Notes: generated by a model from the letters alone, not told the origin. Shown: positions 1-5,915, counted from the stretch's first letter. The stretch is DNA of 5,915 bases from Cyanobacteria bacterium OH_CDB_58 (GCA_023435965.1 JAEZLC010000228.1:1-5915), one strand, 5' to 3'. Made by a program: numbers and translations.

Positions 1-1
1 G

Positions 2-1123
2 ACAACAACCTCAGGCTCAAGTGCCAATTTATTAGCAATAACGGCATTGACCTCCCATAAATTAGGCGAAAGAGCTCTTAAAAAAGGTGATGAAGTTATC
101 ACAGTCGCTGCGGGATTTCCAACAACAGTTAATCCTATTGTTCAAAATGGTTTGATCCCGGTTTTTGTGGATGTTGAACTGGGAAATTACAATATTAACA
201 TTGATCAAATTGAAGAGGCGATTACTCAAAAAACAAAAGCCATATTTGTGGCTCATACACTGGGGAATGTTTTTGAACTTGATAAGATTGCTGAACTTTG
301 TCAAAAACATAACTTATGGCTGATTGAAGATAGTTGTGATGCTTTAGGGGCGAAGTTTGATAATAAATATGTAGGGACATTCGGGCATATCGGTACTTTT
401 AGTTTTTACCCGGCACACCATATAACAATGGGTGAAGGCGGTGCTCTTTGTACAGATGATGCGAATTTGTACAGAATTATAATGTCGTTTCGTGACTGGG
501 GACGTGATTGCTACTGCAATCCTGGTCAAGATAACAGATGCAAAAAAAGATTTGATATGCAGCTTGGCAATTTGCCTCATGGCTATGATCACAAGTATAC
601 ATACTCACACCTTGGGTATAATCTTAAAATCTCTGACTGGCAAGCAGCCTGCGGAGTCGCCCAGCTGGATAGAATCCAAGGGTTTATCGAGCAAAGAAAC
701 AATAACTTTGATTATTTATACAATGGCTTAAAACAATTTGAAGAATATTTACTCTTGCCTACTCTGTGCGAAAAAGTTACACCTTCTTGGTTTGGTTTCA
801 CAATCACAGTCAAGGATGCTGCTCCTTTTAATAAAATTGAACTTGTTAAATTCTTAGAAGAAAACAATATAGGTACAAGACAGTTGTTTGCGGGAAATAT
901 GCTTAGACAACCTGCCTACGTTGATAACGATATTGATATCAGAATAAGAAATTCTGAAGTTTTGAGCACAAAACAGCTTACGGAAGAGCATTATGCTATG
1001 CTTCCAAATACTGATGTAGTTATGAATTCTACATTCTGGATTGGAGTGTGGCCGGGCCTAACTACTAAGCAGCTTGATTATATAATTTCAAAATTCAGTG
1101 AATTTATCGGGAATAAAGCATAA
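2..1123 (+). CDS. rfbH: CDP-4-keto-6-deoxy-D-glucose 3-dehydrase (E1, RfbH/AscC type), 5' end missing
   Basis: This is a PLP-dependent DegT/DnrJ/EryC1/StrS-fold enzyme that removes the C-3 hydroxyl of CDP-4-keto-6-deoxyglucose, working with an NADH-dependent iron-sulfur/flavin reductase (E3) in 3,6-dideoxyhexose synthesis. The frame is open to the window edge: 373 residues are visible against about 437 for the family, so roughly 60 N-terminal residues are missing. In visible numbering, an SGSSA cofactor-phosphate loop is at 4-8 and the pyridine-binding aspartate is in EDSC near 110. SFYPAHHITMGEGG carries His-His at 139-140 where aminotransferases have the PLP lysine. C112, C170, C172 and C180 give exactly C-X57-C-X1-C-X7-C, the [2Fe-2S] ligand pattern described for Yersinia E1. 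The cysteines argue against ColD, which also has the Lys-to-His change but no cluster. A TTG at 47 is an internal leucine codon, not the start. The stop codon abuts the next ATG. Confidence 0.93.
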   Translation, partial: TTTSGSSANLLAITALTSHKLGERALKKGDEVITVAAGFPTTVNPIVQNGLIPVFVDVELGNYNINIDQIEEAITQKTKAIFVAHTLGNVFELDKIAELCQKHNLWLIEDSCDALGAKFDNKYVGTFGHIGTFSFYPAHHITMGEGGALCTDDANLYRIIMSFRDWGRDCYCNPGQDNRCKKRFDMQLGNLPHGYDHKYTYSHLGYNLKISDWQAACGVAQLDRIQGFIEQRNNNFDYLYNGLKQFEEYLLLPTLCEKVTPSWFGFTITVKDAAPFNKIELVKFLEENNIGTRQLFAGNMLRQPAYVDNDIDIRIRNSEVLSTKQLTEEHYAMLPNTDVVMNSTFWIGVWPGLTTKQLDYIISKFSEFIGNKA

Positions 1124-2866
1124 ATGAAAGCATCAGATTTTATAATTCAAAAAATAATTGAAGCGGGTTGTAGCAAAATTTATGGTTACATTGGTGGGAT
1201 GGTAACTCATATTGCTGATAGCATATATCTCAACAAAGAAGTTGATATGATAAATTCTATACATGAACAAGGTGCTGGATTTATGGCAGAGGGGTACTCT
1301 AGATTGACTTCTAATCTTGGAGTTGCTATTGCTACATCCGGACCTGGAGCAACTAACCTTTTGACTCCTATTGCTAGCTGTTATTTTGACTCAATACCAG
1401 TATTGTTTATAACAGGGCAAGTTAATACATATGAATATAAGAAGTTTTCAAATATCAGACAGTGTGGGTTTCAAGAAACGAACATCGTCGAGATGGCGGC
1501 TTCTGTTACTAAATATTCTGTTATAGTTAATTCGATTGATGAATTAAGATATGAGTTGGAAAAATGTATTTATATAGCTCAATCTGGTAGAAAAGGTCCT
1601 GTCTTAATTGATATACCGATGGATATCCAAAGGGCAGATGCTGACTTTTCAATAATGAAATCCTTTATTAAAGAAGATAAGAAATCTCAATTTGACTTAC
1701 ATAAAAAAGTAAAAGAATTGAATGAGCTTATCAATTCTTCCAAACGCCCAGTTGTATTAATTGGTGGAGGAGTGAGACTATCGGGTTCTACGAATGAACT
1801 AAAAAAATATTGTAAAAAGACGAATATACCAATTGTGTATTCTTTAATGGGGATGGATGCTATTTCTTCTGAGTACGAATATAATTTAGGATTAATAGGT
1901 GCTTATGGTAATCGATATGCCAATTATACTTTAGCTAACGCGGATTTGATTTTGGTGTTAGGCTCAAGGCTAGATTTAAGGCAAATAGGAGCAAATTCTA
2001 ACACGTTTGCAAGAGAAGCTAAAGTCATTCAAGTAGATATAGATGAAAATGAGCTAAATTGTGATAATCTAAAAAAAATCACTATAAAATCTGATGTCAA
2101 GGCCATATTGCAGGCACTAAATGATTCTGAATGCAATTTGAATATTTTAGATTGGCAAAAAAAGGTATTGGAATGGAAATTGAAGTACCCATCTGTCAAA
2201 GATATAAATGGTAATCTGTTAATTCCTAATATGATAATCTCAGAAGTTTTTAATAACATGAAAAAAACGGATGTTGTAGCTGTTGATGTTGGTCAAAATC
2301 AGATGTGGGTTGCACAATCAGCCAATATTAAAGAAGGGCAGAGGATATTTTTCTCTGGTGGTCTAGGATCTATGGGTTTTGCGTTACCTTGTGCCATTGG
2401 CTCTTCCTCGGCAACTGAGCAACGCTCAATCGTAATCTCTGGAGATGGTGGTTTTCAGATGAATATTCAAGAACTGGAAATAATTAAGAGAAGAAATCTA
2501 CCAGTAAAAATTATCGTATTGAATAATAACAGTTTAGGTATGGTAAGACAATTTCAAGAGATCTATTTCGAAGGAAGGTTACAATCAACAGTTGTTGATT
2601 ATTCTGCTCCAGATTTTTCAAAGATTGCCAAAGCGTACGAAATAAAAGCAAATAGTATCTGTTCAACAGAACTTACTTCTGAAATAATAAAAGACTTTTT
2701 AAATACTGACGAGCCTGAATTATTAAATATTCATTTAGATCAAAATTCGGATTTACAGCCTAAATTGTTATTTGGAAGTCCAATTGAAGACATGTATCCA
2801 TTCTTAGACAGGAAAGAGTTTTTGGATAATATGATAGTAAAACCATTGGAGCAAGTTGATGGTTAA
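1124..2866 (+). CDS. YerE-like thiamine-diphosphate enzyme (acetolactate synthase family) of branched-sugar synthesis
   Basis: This 580-residue protein has the full three-domain architecture of the acetolactate synthase/pyruvate oxidase family. The N-terminal pyrimidine-binding domain carries the catalytic glutamate E48 in HEQGAGFMAEGYSR. The central domain, about 205-335, has the IGGGV and LGSRLDLRQIG stretches. The C-terminal domain carries GDG at 440-442 followed after 24 residues by N467-N468, the Mg/ThDP motif. Cytoplasmic location is expected because no signal or membrane segment is seen. Between rfbH and an SDR gene, the likely role is that of YerE: decarboxylating pyruvate and adding the two-carbon unit to C-4 of CDP-4-keto-3,6-dideoxyglucose. 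Housekeeping acetohydroxyacid synthase is unlikely because of the context, F477 in place of the tryptophan of MVRQWQ, N392 in place of the histidine of GQHQ, and a polysaccharide-cluster-like tail (EDMYPFLDRKEF, 555-566). The ATG follows the previous TAA directly with only a weak GGGA upstream, suggesting translational coupling. The exact sugar substrate is inferred. Confidence 0.85.
   Translation: MKASDFIIQKIIEAGCSKIYGYIGGMVTHIADSIYLNKEVDMINSIHEQGAGFMAEGYSRLTSNLGVAIATSGPGATNLLTPIASCYFDSIPVLFITGQVNTYEYKKFSNIRQCGFQETNIVEMAASVTKYSVIVNSIDELRYELEKCIYIAQSGRKGPVLIDIPMDIQRADADFSIMKSFIKEDKKSQFDLHKKVKELNELINSSKRPVVLIGGGVRLSGSTNELKKYCKKTNIPIVYSLMGMDAISSEYEYNLGLIGAYGNRYANYTLANADLILVLGSRLDLRQIGANSNTFAREAKVIQVDIDENELNCDNLKKITIKSDVKAILQALNDSECNLNILDWQKKVLEWKLKYPSVKDINGNLLIPNMIISEVFNNMKKTDVVAVDVGQNQMWVAQSANIKEGQRIFFSGGLGSMGFALPCAIGSSSATEQRSIVISGDGGFQMNIQELEIIKRRNLPVKIIVLNNNSLGMVRQFQEIYFEGRLQSTVVDYSAPDFSKIAKAYEIKANSICSTELTSEIIKDFLNTDEPELLNIHLDQNSDLQPKLLFGSPIEDMYPFLDRKEFLDNMIVKPLEQVDG
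2848..2851 (+). promoter_or_regulatory. Ribosome binding site deciding the SDR gene start
   Basis: GGAG lies inside the end of the ThDP enzyme gene, seven bases before the ATG at 2859. That spacing favours this ATG over the TTG at 2856. Confidence 0.7.
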
Positions 2867-3728
2867 AAATGTACTATTAACCGGTACAGGCGGGTTCGTT
2901 GGAAGTGCTTTACAATTGCATTTTCAAGGCAAGTACAATATTCTTGCACCAAGGAGTTCTCAGCTTAATCTTACTGATTTTGAAGAAGTAAGAAAATACT
3001 TCTCACAAAATGAGATAGATTTTGTTGTTCATTGTGCAAATAAAGGCGGTGCTAGGGGTGTTTTAGATGACAGGTCTGTTGTCGAGGATAACTTAAAGAT
3101 GTTTCATAATCTTAAAAACTGTCTTGGTAAAAAAAGAATGATAACTTTCGGATCAGGTGCTCAATACGAAAAGGCAAGACCATTAAAAAAGGTATCTGAA
3201 AAAAGTCTGGGAGAGTTGATTCCTCAAGATCCATACGGTTATTCAAAATATTTACAGGCTCAGGAAGTATTAAAAACAGATAATGTGTTATGCCTCAATA
3301 TCTTCGGCTCGTATGGCAAAGGTGAGAAAAATAACCGTTTCCCGTCAGATGCCATAACAAAAAATATTCAGAGCGAACCTATTGTAATTAATCAGAATGT
3401 AGTTTTCGATTATCTGTATATTGAAGATTTGTGCAAAATAGTTGAATATTTTGTAGAAAATAAGCCGAAAGAAAGAATCATAAATATAACTCCGACACAG
3501 AGCATTTCATTGTTAGAGATTGCTCAAATCGTAAATGAGATTAGTGACTTTGAAAGTGAAATCGTCATTAAAAATAGTGAGCTAAATAATGAATATACGG
3601 GGGATAACTCTATTTTGTTAAAAGAAATAGAGGGGTTCGAATTTACGTCTTACAAAGAAGGATTAAAGGTTTTGTTTGAGTATTTAAAAGGTGTAAAATC
3701 TTTTACTGCAAGTCAGACAAAAATATAA
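2859..3728 (+). CDS. NAD(P)-dependent extended SDR, probable YerF-like ketoreductase
   Basis: This 289-residue extended short-chain dehydrogenase/reductase has an N-terminal Rossmann fold: G9-x-x-G12-x-x-G15 lies just after the first strand, MVKNVLLTGTGG. S99 in FGSGAQY and Y126-G-Y-S-K130 form the Ser/Tyr/Lys active site. LNIFGSYG (147-153) and DYLYIEDL (184-191) are typical of the NDP-sugar epimerase/dehydratase branch. Next to a ThDP enzyme of YerE type, the best guess is reduction of the ketone on the newly added two-carbon branch, giving a 1-hydroxyethyl side chain as in yersiniose. Epimerase, 4-ketoreductase or dehydratase activity on another NDP-sugar cannot be excluded from motifs. 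The ATG at 2859 is preferred over the TTG at 2856 because GGAG at 2848-2851 is seven bases upstream, against four for TTG. The gene overlaps the previous one by eight bases. Confidence 0.8.
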   Translation: MVKNVLLTGTGGFVGSALQLHFQGKYNILAPRSSQLNLTDFEEVRKYFSQNEIDFVVHCANKGGARGVLDDRSVVEDNLKMFHNLKNCLGKKRMITFGSGAQYEKARPLKKVSEKSLGELIPQDPYGYSKYLQAQEVLKTDNVLCLNIFGSYGKGEKNNRFPSDAITKNIQSEPIVINQNVVFDYLYIEDLCKIVEYFVENKPKERIINITPTQSISLLEIAQIVNEISDFESEIVIKNSELNNEYTGDNSILLKEIEGFEFTSYKEGLKVLFEYLKGVKSFTASQTKI

Positions 3729-3758
3729 GATATAAATCTATTTAGAGGGAAGAGATAA
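3729..3758 (+). promoter_or_regulatory. Short spacer with ribosome binding site before the GT10 gene
   Basis: This is the only true intergenic spacer in the window (30 bases). It contains AGAGGGA at 3744-3750, eight bases before the ATG at 3759. It is too short for a convincing promoter plus leader, and no hairpin with a T-run is present, so transcription probably reads through. Confidence 0.65.
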
Positions 3759-4826
3759 ATGAGTGATGAAAAAATATTAGCGTTTTGCAATGATTATCCA
3801 AATCAGCCTGGCGATTCCCTATTAAATGAGTTTTTAAATTATGGTATTAAAGCTGTTCGAGGTAGTGATGCCATAAAGTTAGTAAGAAGTGGTGAAATAT
3901 TGCCTGAGAATGTATATGTAGCTCAGGAAATTTTGGCACAAGATGCAAAAAACCTTATTAGAATGGGGGCTAAACCGTTTATTTTGACAAGCGGTGAAAC
4001 CAGTATTTGGGCACCTTTGCTTTTTGATAATTTGAAAAACGAATCAGCAATCTTCAAGTACAGATTGCTTTATGAAGGCTCTTATAAAACTATTGGTGGA
4101 GTGAGTGAGTTTAACCATCATTATTATTTTACATCTTTTTCGCAGAAAGAGGAGTTAAAACAAGTTAATCCTTGGAATTCTCGAAAAGATATTGTAATGG
4201 TTGTAGCTAACAAATATTGTAGGATAAAATTCCCAACCAGTTCTGATTTCAACAAGTTTATGGTTAGGTTAAAAACTTGTTTTTCAAAGTCTTTTCATAA
4301 AGCCTTGAAAAATAATTTGCAAAAAAATAGACTTGAAGCAATTGAGTTTTTTGGGAATTTAAAGAAGCTTGATTTGTATGGTGCTAATTGGAATAAAAAG
4401 AAAGATATTCCGAATAAGTATTGGAAAGGGATAAAAGATCTCATCCCCTTTATTTATAAAGGGATGTGCGACGATAAAATTGATGTGATTTCGAAGTATA
4501 AATTTTCGCTCGCTTTTGAAAATATGTCTTCAGAAGGTTATGTAACAGAGAAGATTATTGATTGCTTTGTTGCAGGTGTTATTCCTATTTATTGGGGTGC
4601 TCCTGATATTGCTAATCTGATTCCTAAAAAATGCTTTATTGATGTTAGAGATTTCGAAAATTACGAAAAATTGGATGAATACATTGCCAACCTGAGCGAA
4701 GAAGAAGCTATGGATTATATCAAAAATGGCAGGGATTTTTTGCAATCAGACGAAGGTAAAAAGTATAGCAGAGAATATTTTGTGGAGTTTATCTCAAATT
4801 TGTTTCAGAAGGAGATTCAGAAATGA
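3759..4826 (+). CDS. Glycosyltransferase family 10 (alpha-1,3/4-fucosyltransferase family)
   Basis: This 355-residue protein carries the GT10 donor-binding core in its C-terminal half: KYKFSLAFEN (246-255), YVTEK (261-265), PIYWGAP (276-282) and KCFIDVRDF (291-299). In Helicobacter pylori alpha-1,3-fucosyltransferase the same stretch reads much alike (YVTEKIIDAY...PIYWGSP). The N-terminal half is divergent but has a recognisable GT10-like order: LTSGETSIW (76-84), then NPWNSRKDIVMVVANK (137-152), then a DLYG segment at 205-208. GT10 enzymes are inverting GT-B transferases that normally use GDP-fucose. The acceptor here is unknown, and another donor is possible since no GDP-fucose synthesis gene is visible. 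No signal peptide or transmembrane helix is seen, so it probably acts at the cytoplasmic membrane face on lipid-linked intermediates. The start is supported by AGAGGGA at 3744-3750. It ends in an ATGA overlap with the GT11 gene. Confidence 0.88.
   Translation: MSDEKILAFCNDYPNQPGDSLLNEFLNYGIKAVRGSDAIKLVRSGEILPENVYVAQEILAQDAKNLIRMGAKPFILTSGETSIWAPLLFDNLKNESAIFKYRLLYEGSYKTIGGVSEFNHHYYFTSFSQKEELKQVNPWNSRKDIVMVVANKYCRIKFPTSSDFNKFMVRLKTCFSKSFHKALKNNLQKNRLEAIEFFGNLKKLDLYGANWNKKKDIPNKYWKGIKDLIPFIYKGMCDDKIDVISKYKFSLAFENMSSEGYVTEKIIDCFVAGVIPIYWGAPDIANLIPKKCFIDVRDFENYEKLDEYIANLSEEEAMDYIKNGRDFLQSDEGKKYSREYFVEFISNLFQKEIQK
4442..4466. repeat. Imperfect inverted repeat inside the GT10 gene
   Basis: The left arm CATCCCCTTT (4442-4451) pairs with the right arm AAAGGGATG (4458-4466), leaving one bulged C and a six-base loop. 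It encodes residues around 228-236 of the GT10 protein. No T-run follows, so it is not a typical terminator. It may be chance. Confidence 0.4.
4809..4814 (+). promoter_or_regulatory. Strong ribosome binding site for the GT11 gene
   Basis: AAGGAG is placed eight bases before the ATG at 4823, within the last codons of the GT10 gene. Together with the ATGA stop/start overlap it indicates coupled translation. Confidence 0.75.
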
Positions 4827-5743
4827 TAATTGTTAACATAATGGGTGGTCTAGGCAATCAAATGAGCCAGTATGCGATTGCTAGAAAGCTTTCATTGATA
4901 TTGGGAGTCGATTTTAAGCTGGACTTGATTACAAATAAATTTTATAAAAAAGACCTAGTTCACACTTATCAATTGAATAATTTTAATGTAGTAGAAAATT
5001 GTGCTACAAAAGACGAAATAAACAAGTTTATCAGAAAAGGTAAGTTCTTTTTTAAGCTTGTTAATCAAGTTAAAAGGTCGCTTGGAATGAAGGTAGATAA
5101 GAATATTATATACAACAAAAACTGCTACATAGAGCCGATGCCTCAGATGTATAGGGAAGAAATCCTTCGCCTTCAAGATAATACTTATTTAATGGGGTAT
5201 TTCGCAAGTTTTAAATATATCAATGATATAAGAGATATTATATTAAACGACTTTAGCTTGAAAAATCCTTTGTCTGAAAAAGGGGCTGAAGTTATAGAGC
5301 AGATAAGAAATACGAATTCTGTCTCTATCCACTTTAGAAGAGGGGATTTTCTCACTCATCCCGATTTTAAAGATAGGGCTGCCGCTGTGAATTCTGATGA
5401 GTATTACTATAAGGCTGTTGAGTATGTTGCTAAAAATGTTGAGAATCCTCATTTTTATATTTTTTCAGATGAGATTGATTATTTGAAGGAAAATTTCAGA
5501 ATAGAGTACCCGGTAACTTATATGGACTTTAATCCGCCACAAAGAGGTTATGAGGATATGTACCTTATGAGTCAATGTAAAACAAACATATTGTCAGGGA
5601 TTTCGTCCTTTAGCTGTTGGGCTGCATATTTGAACCAAAATCAAAACAAACTCGTAGTAATTCCACAAGCTTCTGCAAATAATGATTATTATCCGTACCC
5701 GCACGTTCAAATCTCTTCAGAGGGAGTTTGTAATGCCGTATAG
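4823..5743 (+). CDS. Glycosyltransferase family 11 (alpha-1,2-fucosyltransferase family)
   Basis: This 306-residue protein starts with the GT11 hallmark MGGLGNQMSQYA (7-18), where most relatives have GNQMFQYA. YLMGYFASFKY (122-132) matches the family's GYWQSxKY region. The GDP-binding signature is IHFRRGDF at 169-176 (H-x-R-R-x-D). FYIFSDE (211-217) and DMYLMSQCKTNILSGISSFSCWAAYL (245-270) cover the later conserved motifs, and VVIPQ (278-282) opens the usual C-terminal segment. Length is normal for bacterial members. GT11 enzymes transfer fucose from GDP-fucose to form alpha-1,2 linkages, usually on galactose, though members in polysaccharide clusters can differ in donor. The SSFS region departs from the usual ANSSFSWWGA (I260, C265 and A267 replace N, W and G). 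The start has AAGGAG eight bases upstream and overlaps the GT10 stop by four bases, so co-translation is likely. The overall family call is firm; donor and acceptor are unknown. Confidence 0.9.
   Translation: MIIVNIMGGLGNQMSQYAIARKLSLILGVDFKLDLITNKFYKKDLVHTYQLNNFNVVENCATKDEINKFIRKGKFFFKLVNQVKRSLGMKVDKNIIYNKNCYIEPMPQMYREEILRLQDNTYLMGYFASFKYINDIRDIILNDFSLKNPLSEKGAEVIEQIRNTNSVSIHFRRGDFLTHPDFKDRAAAVNSDEYYYKAVEYVAKNVENPHFYIFSDEIDYLKENFRIEYPVTYMDFNPPQRGYEDMYLMSQCKTNILSGISSFSCWAAYLNQNQNKLVVIPQASANNDYYPYPHVQISSEGVCNAV
5721..5726 (+). promoter_or_regulatory. Ribosome binding site for the GT2 gene
   Basis: AGGGAG lies six bases before the ATG at 5733, inside the last codons of the GT11 gene. It supports this start for a gene whose end is not visible. 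Confidence 0.65.
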
Positions 5744-5915
5744 TGCTCAGGATATAGAAATTTTTATATTAACATACAATAGGGCAAATATGCTTGATGA
5801 AACCCTTATGAGTATAAAAAACCAGACTGAGCAAGGTTTTTATGTAAAGGTTTTTGACAACGGAAGCAGTGATAACACAATTGATATTATTAATAAGTAT
5901 GGTTTTGACTATAAC
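5733..5915 (+). CDS. Glycosyltransferase family 2 (GT-A), N-terminal fragment cut by window end
   Basis: The first 61 residues of a GT2-type glycosyltransferase are visible, and the frame is still open at the window edge. IEIFILTYNRANMLDETL (8-25) is the typical first beta strand and nucleotide-binding loop. VKVFDNGSSDNT (38-49) is the second strand with the DNGSSD signature, whose aspartate contacts the nucleotide base or ribose. These enzymes are usually inverting transferases that add sugars to growing lipid-linked glycans in the cytoplasm. Donor and acceptor cannot be judged because the metal-binding DXD region and acceptor domain are missing. The ATG is supported by AGGGAG at 5721-5726, six bases upstream, and overlaps the end of the GT11 gene by 11 bases, continuing the tightly packed operon. 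This start is too close to the window end to be confirmed by a stop codon. Confidence 0.85.
   Translation, partial: MPYSAQDIEIFILTYNRANMLDETLMSIKNQTEQGFYVKVFDNGSSDNTIDIINKYGFDYN

Noticed and set aside
47..49. TTG as the start of the first gene
   Set aside because: The frame is open back to base 2, and the upstream residues (SGSSANLLA) are the conserved cofactor-phosphate loop of the family, so the TTG is an internal leucine codon.
62..592. Minus-strand open frames of about 80 codons (62-310 and 344-592)
   Set aside because: They lie wholly antisense to the well-conserved E1 gene and their translations show no recognisable motif. The same holds for minus-strand frames at 2029-2259, 4530-4745, 4955-5176 and 5243-5452.
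492..731. Plus-strand 79-codon frame inside the E1 gene
   Set aside because: It is an out-of-frame shadow within a conserved enzyme region, with no family-like motif.
2..1123. Ordinary sugar aminotransferase or ColD (GDP-4-keto-6-deoxymannose 3-dehydratase)
   Set aside because: His replaces the PLP lysine, which argues against an aminotransferase. The four iron-sulfur cysteines at exact E1 spacing argue against ColD.
1124..2866. Housekeeping acetolactate synthase large subunit of valine/isoleucine synthesis
   Set aside because: The context is sugar synthesis, no regulatory-subunit gene follows, the key tryptophan is phenylalanine, and the C-terminal tail resembles polysaccharide-cluster members.
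3729..3758. Promoter in the spacer before the GT10 gene
   Set aside because: Thirty bases that already hold a ribosome binding site leave no room for a -35/-10 pair at normal spacing; any promoter would have to lie inside the SDR gene, and none stood out.
4442..4466. Rho-independent terminator in the GT10 gene
   Set aside because: The stem has a bulge, it lies in the middle of an intact conserved gene, and no T-run follows it.

Overview
The window is a 5.9-kb piece of a surface-polysaccharide (O-antigen or capsule type) gene cluster. All six genes are on the + strand, packed almost without spacers. The DNA is AT-rich: lines counted by hand mostly hold 14 to 30 G+C per 60 bases, roughly one third to 38% overall. 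Most genes after the first two have clear Shine-Dalgarno sequences (GGAG, AGAGGGA, AAGGAG, AGGGAG). This fits a low-GC bacterium, probably Gram-negative because of the LPS-type sugar pathway. The sequence alone does not name the genus.

Region 1 (2-3728) looks like a nucleotide-sugar module. The 3' part of an E1/RfbH-type CDP-4-keto-6-deoxy-D-glucose 3-dehydrase is followed directly by an acetolactate-synthase-like thiamine-diphosphate (ThDP) enzyme and then by an extended short-chain dehydrogenase/reductase (SDR). In the yersiniose pathway of Yersinia pseudotuberculosis, the same three kinds of enzyme act in this order: C-3 deoxygenation (E1 with a reductase partner), transfer of a two-carbon unit from pyruvate to C-4 (YerE), and ketone reduction (YerF). 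The inferred product is a CDP-activated 3,6-dideoxy sugar with a 4-C two-carbon branch, of the yersiniose type. The earlier steps (cytidylyltransferase, 4,6-dehydratase) and the E1 reductase are not in the window and would have to lie elsewhere, possibly upstream.

Region 2 (3759-5915) is an assembly module of three glycosyltransferases: a GT10 (alpha-1,3/4-fucosyltransferase family), a GT11 (alpha-1,2-fucosyltransferase family) and the first 61 residues of a GT2-type (GT-A) glycosyltransferase cut by the window end. A 30-base gap at 3729-3758 is the only real spacer and separates the two modules.

No RNA genes, insertion sequences, CRISPR arrays, convincing promoters or terminators were seen. 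The most notable point is the pairing of a predicted branched-chain dideoxy-sugar pathway with two fucosyltransferase-family enzymes in one apparent operon.
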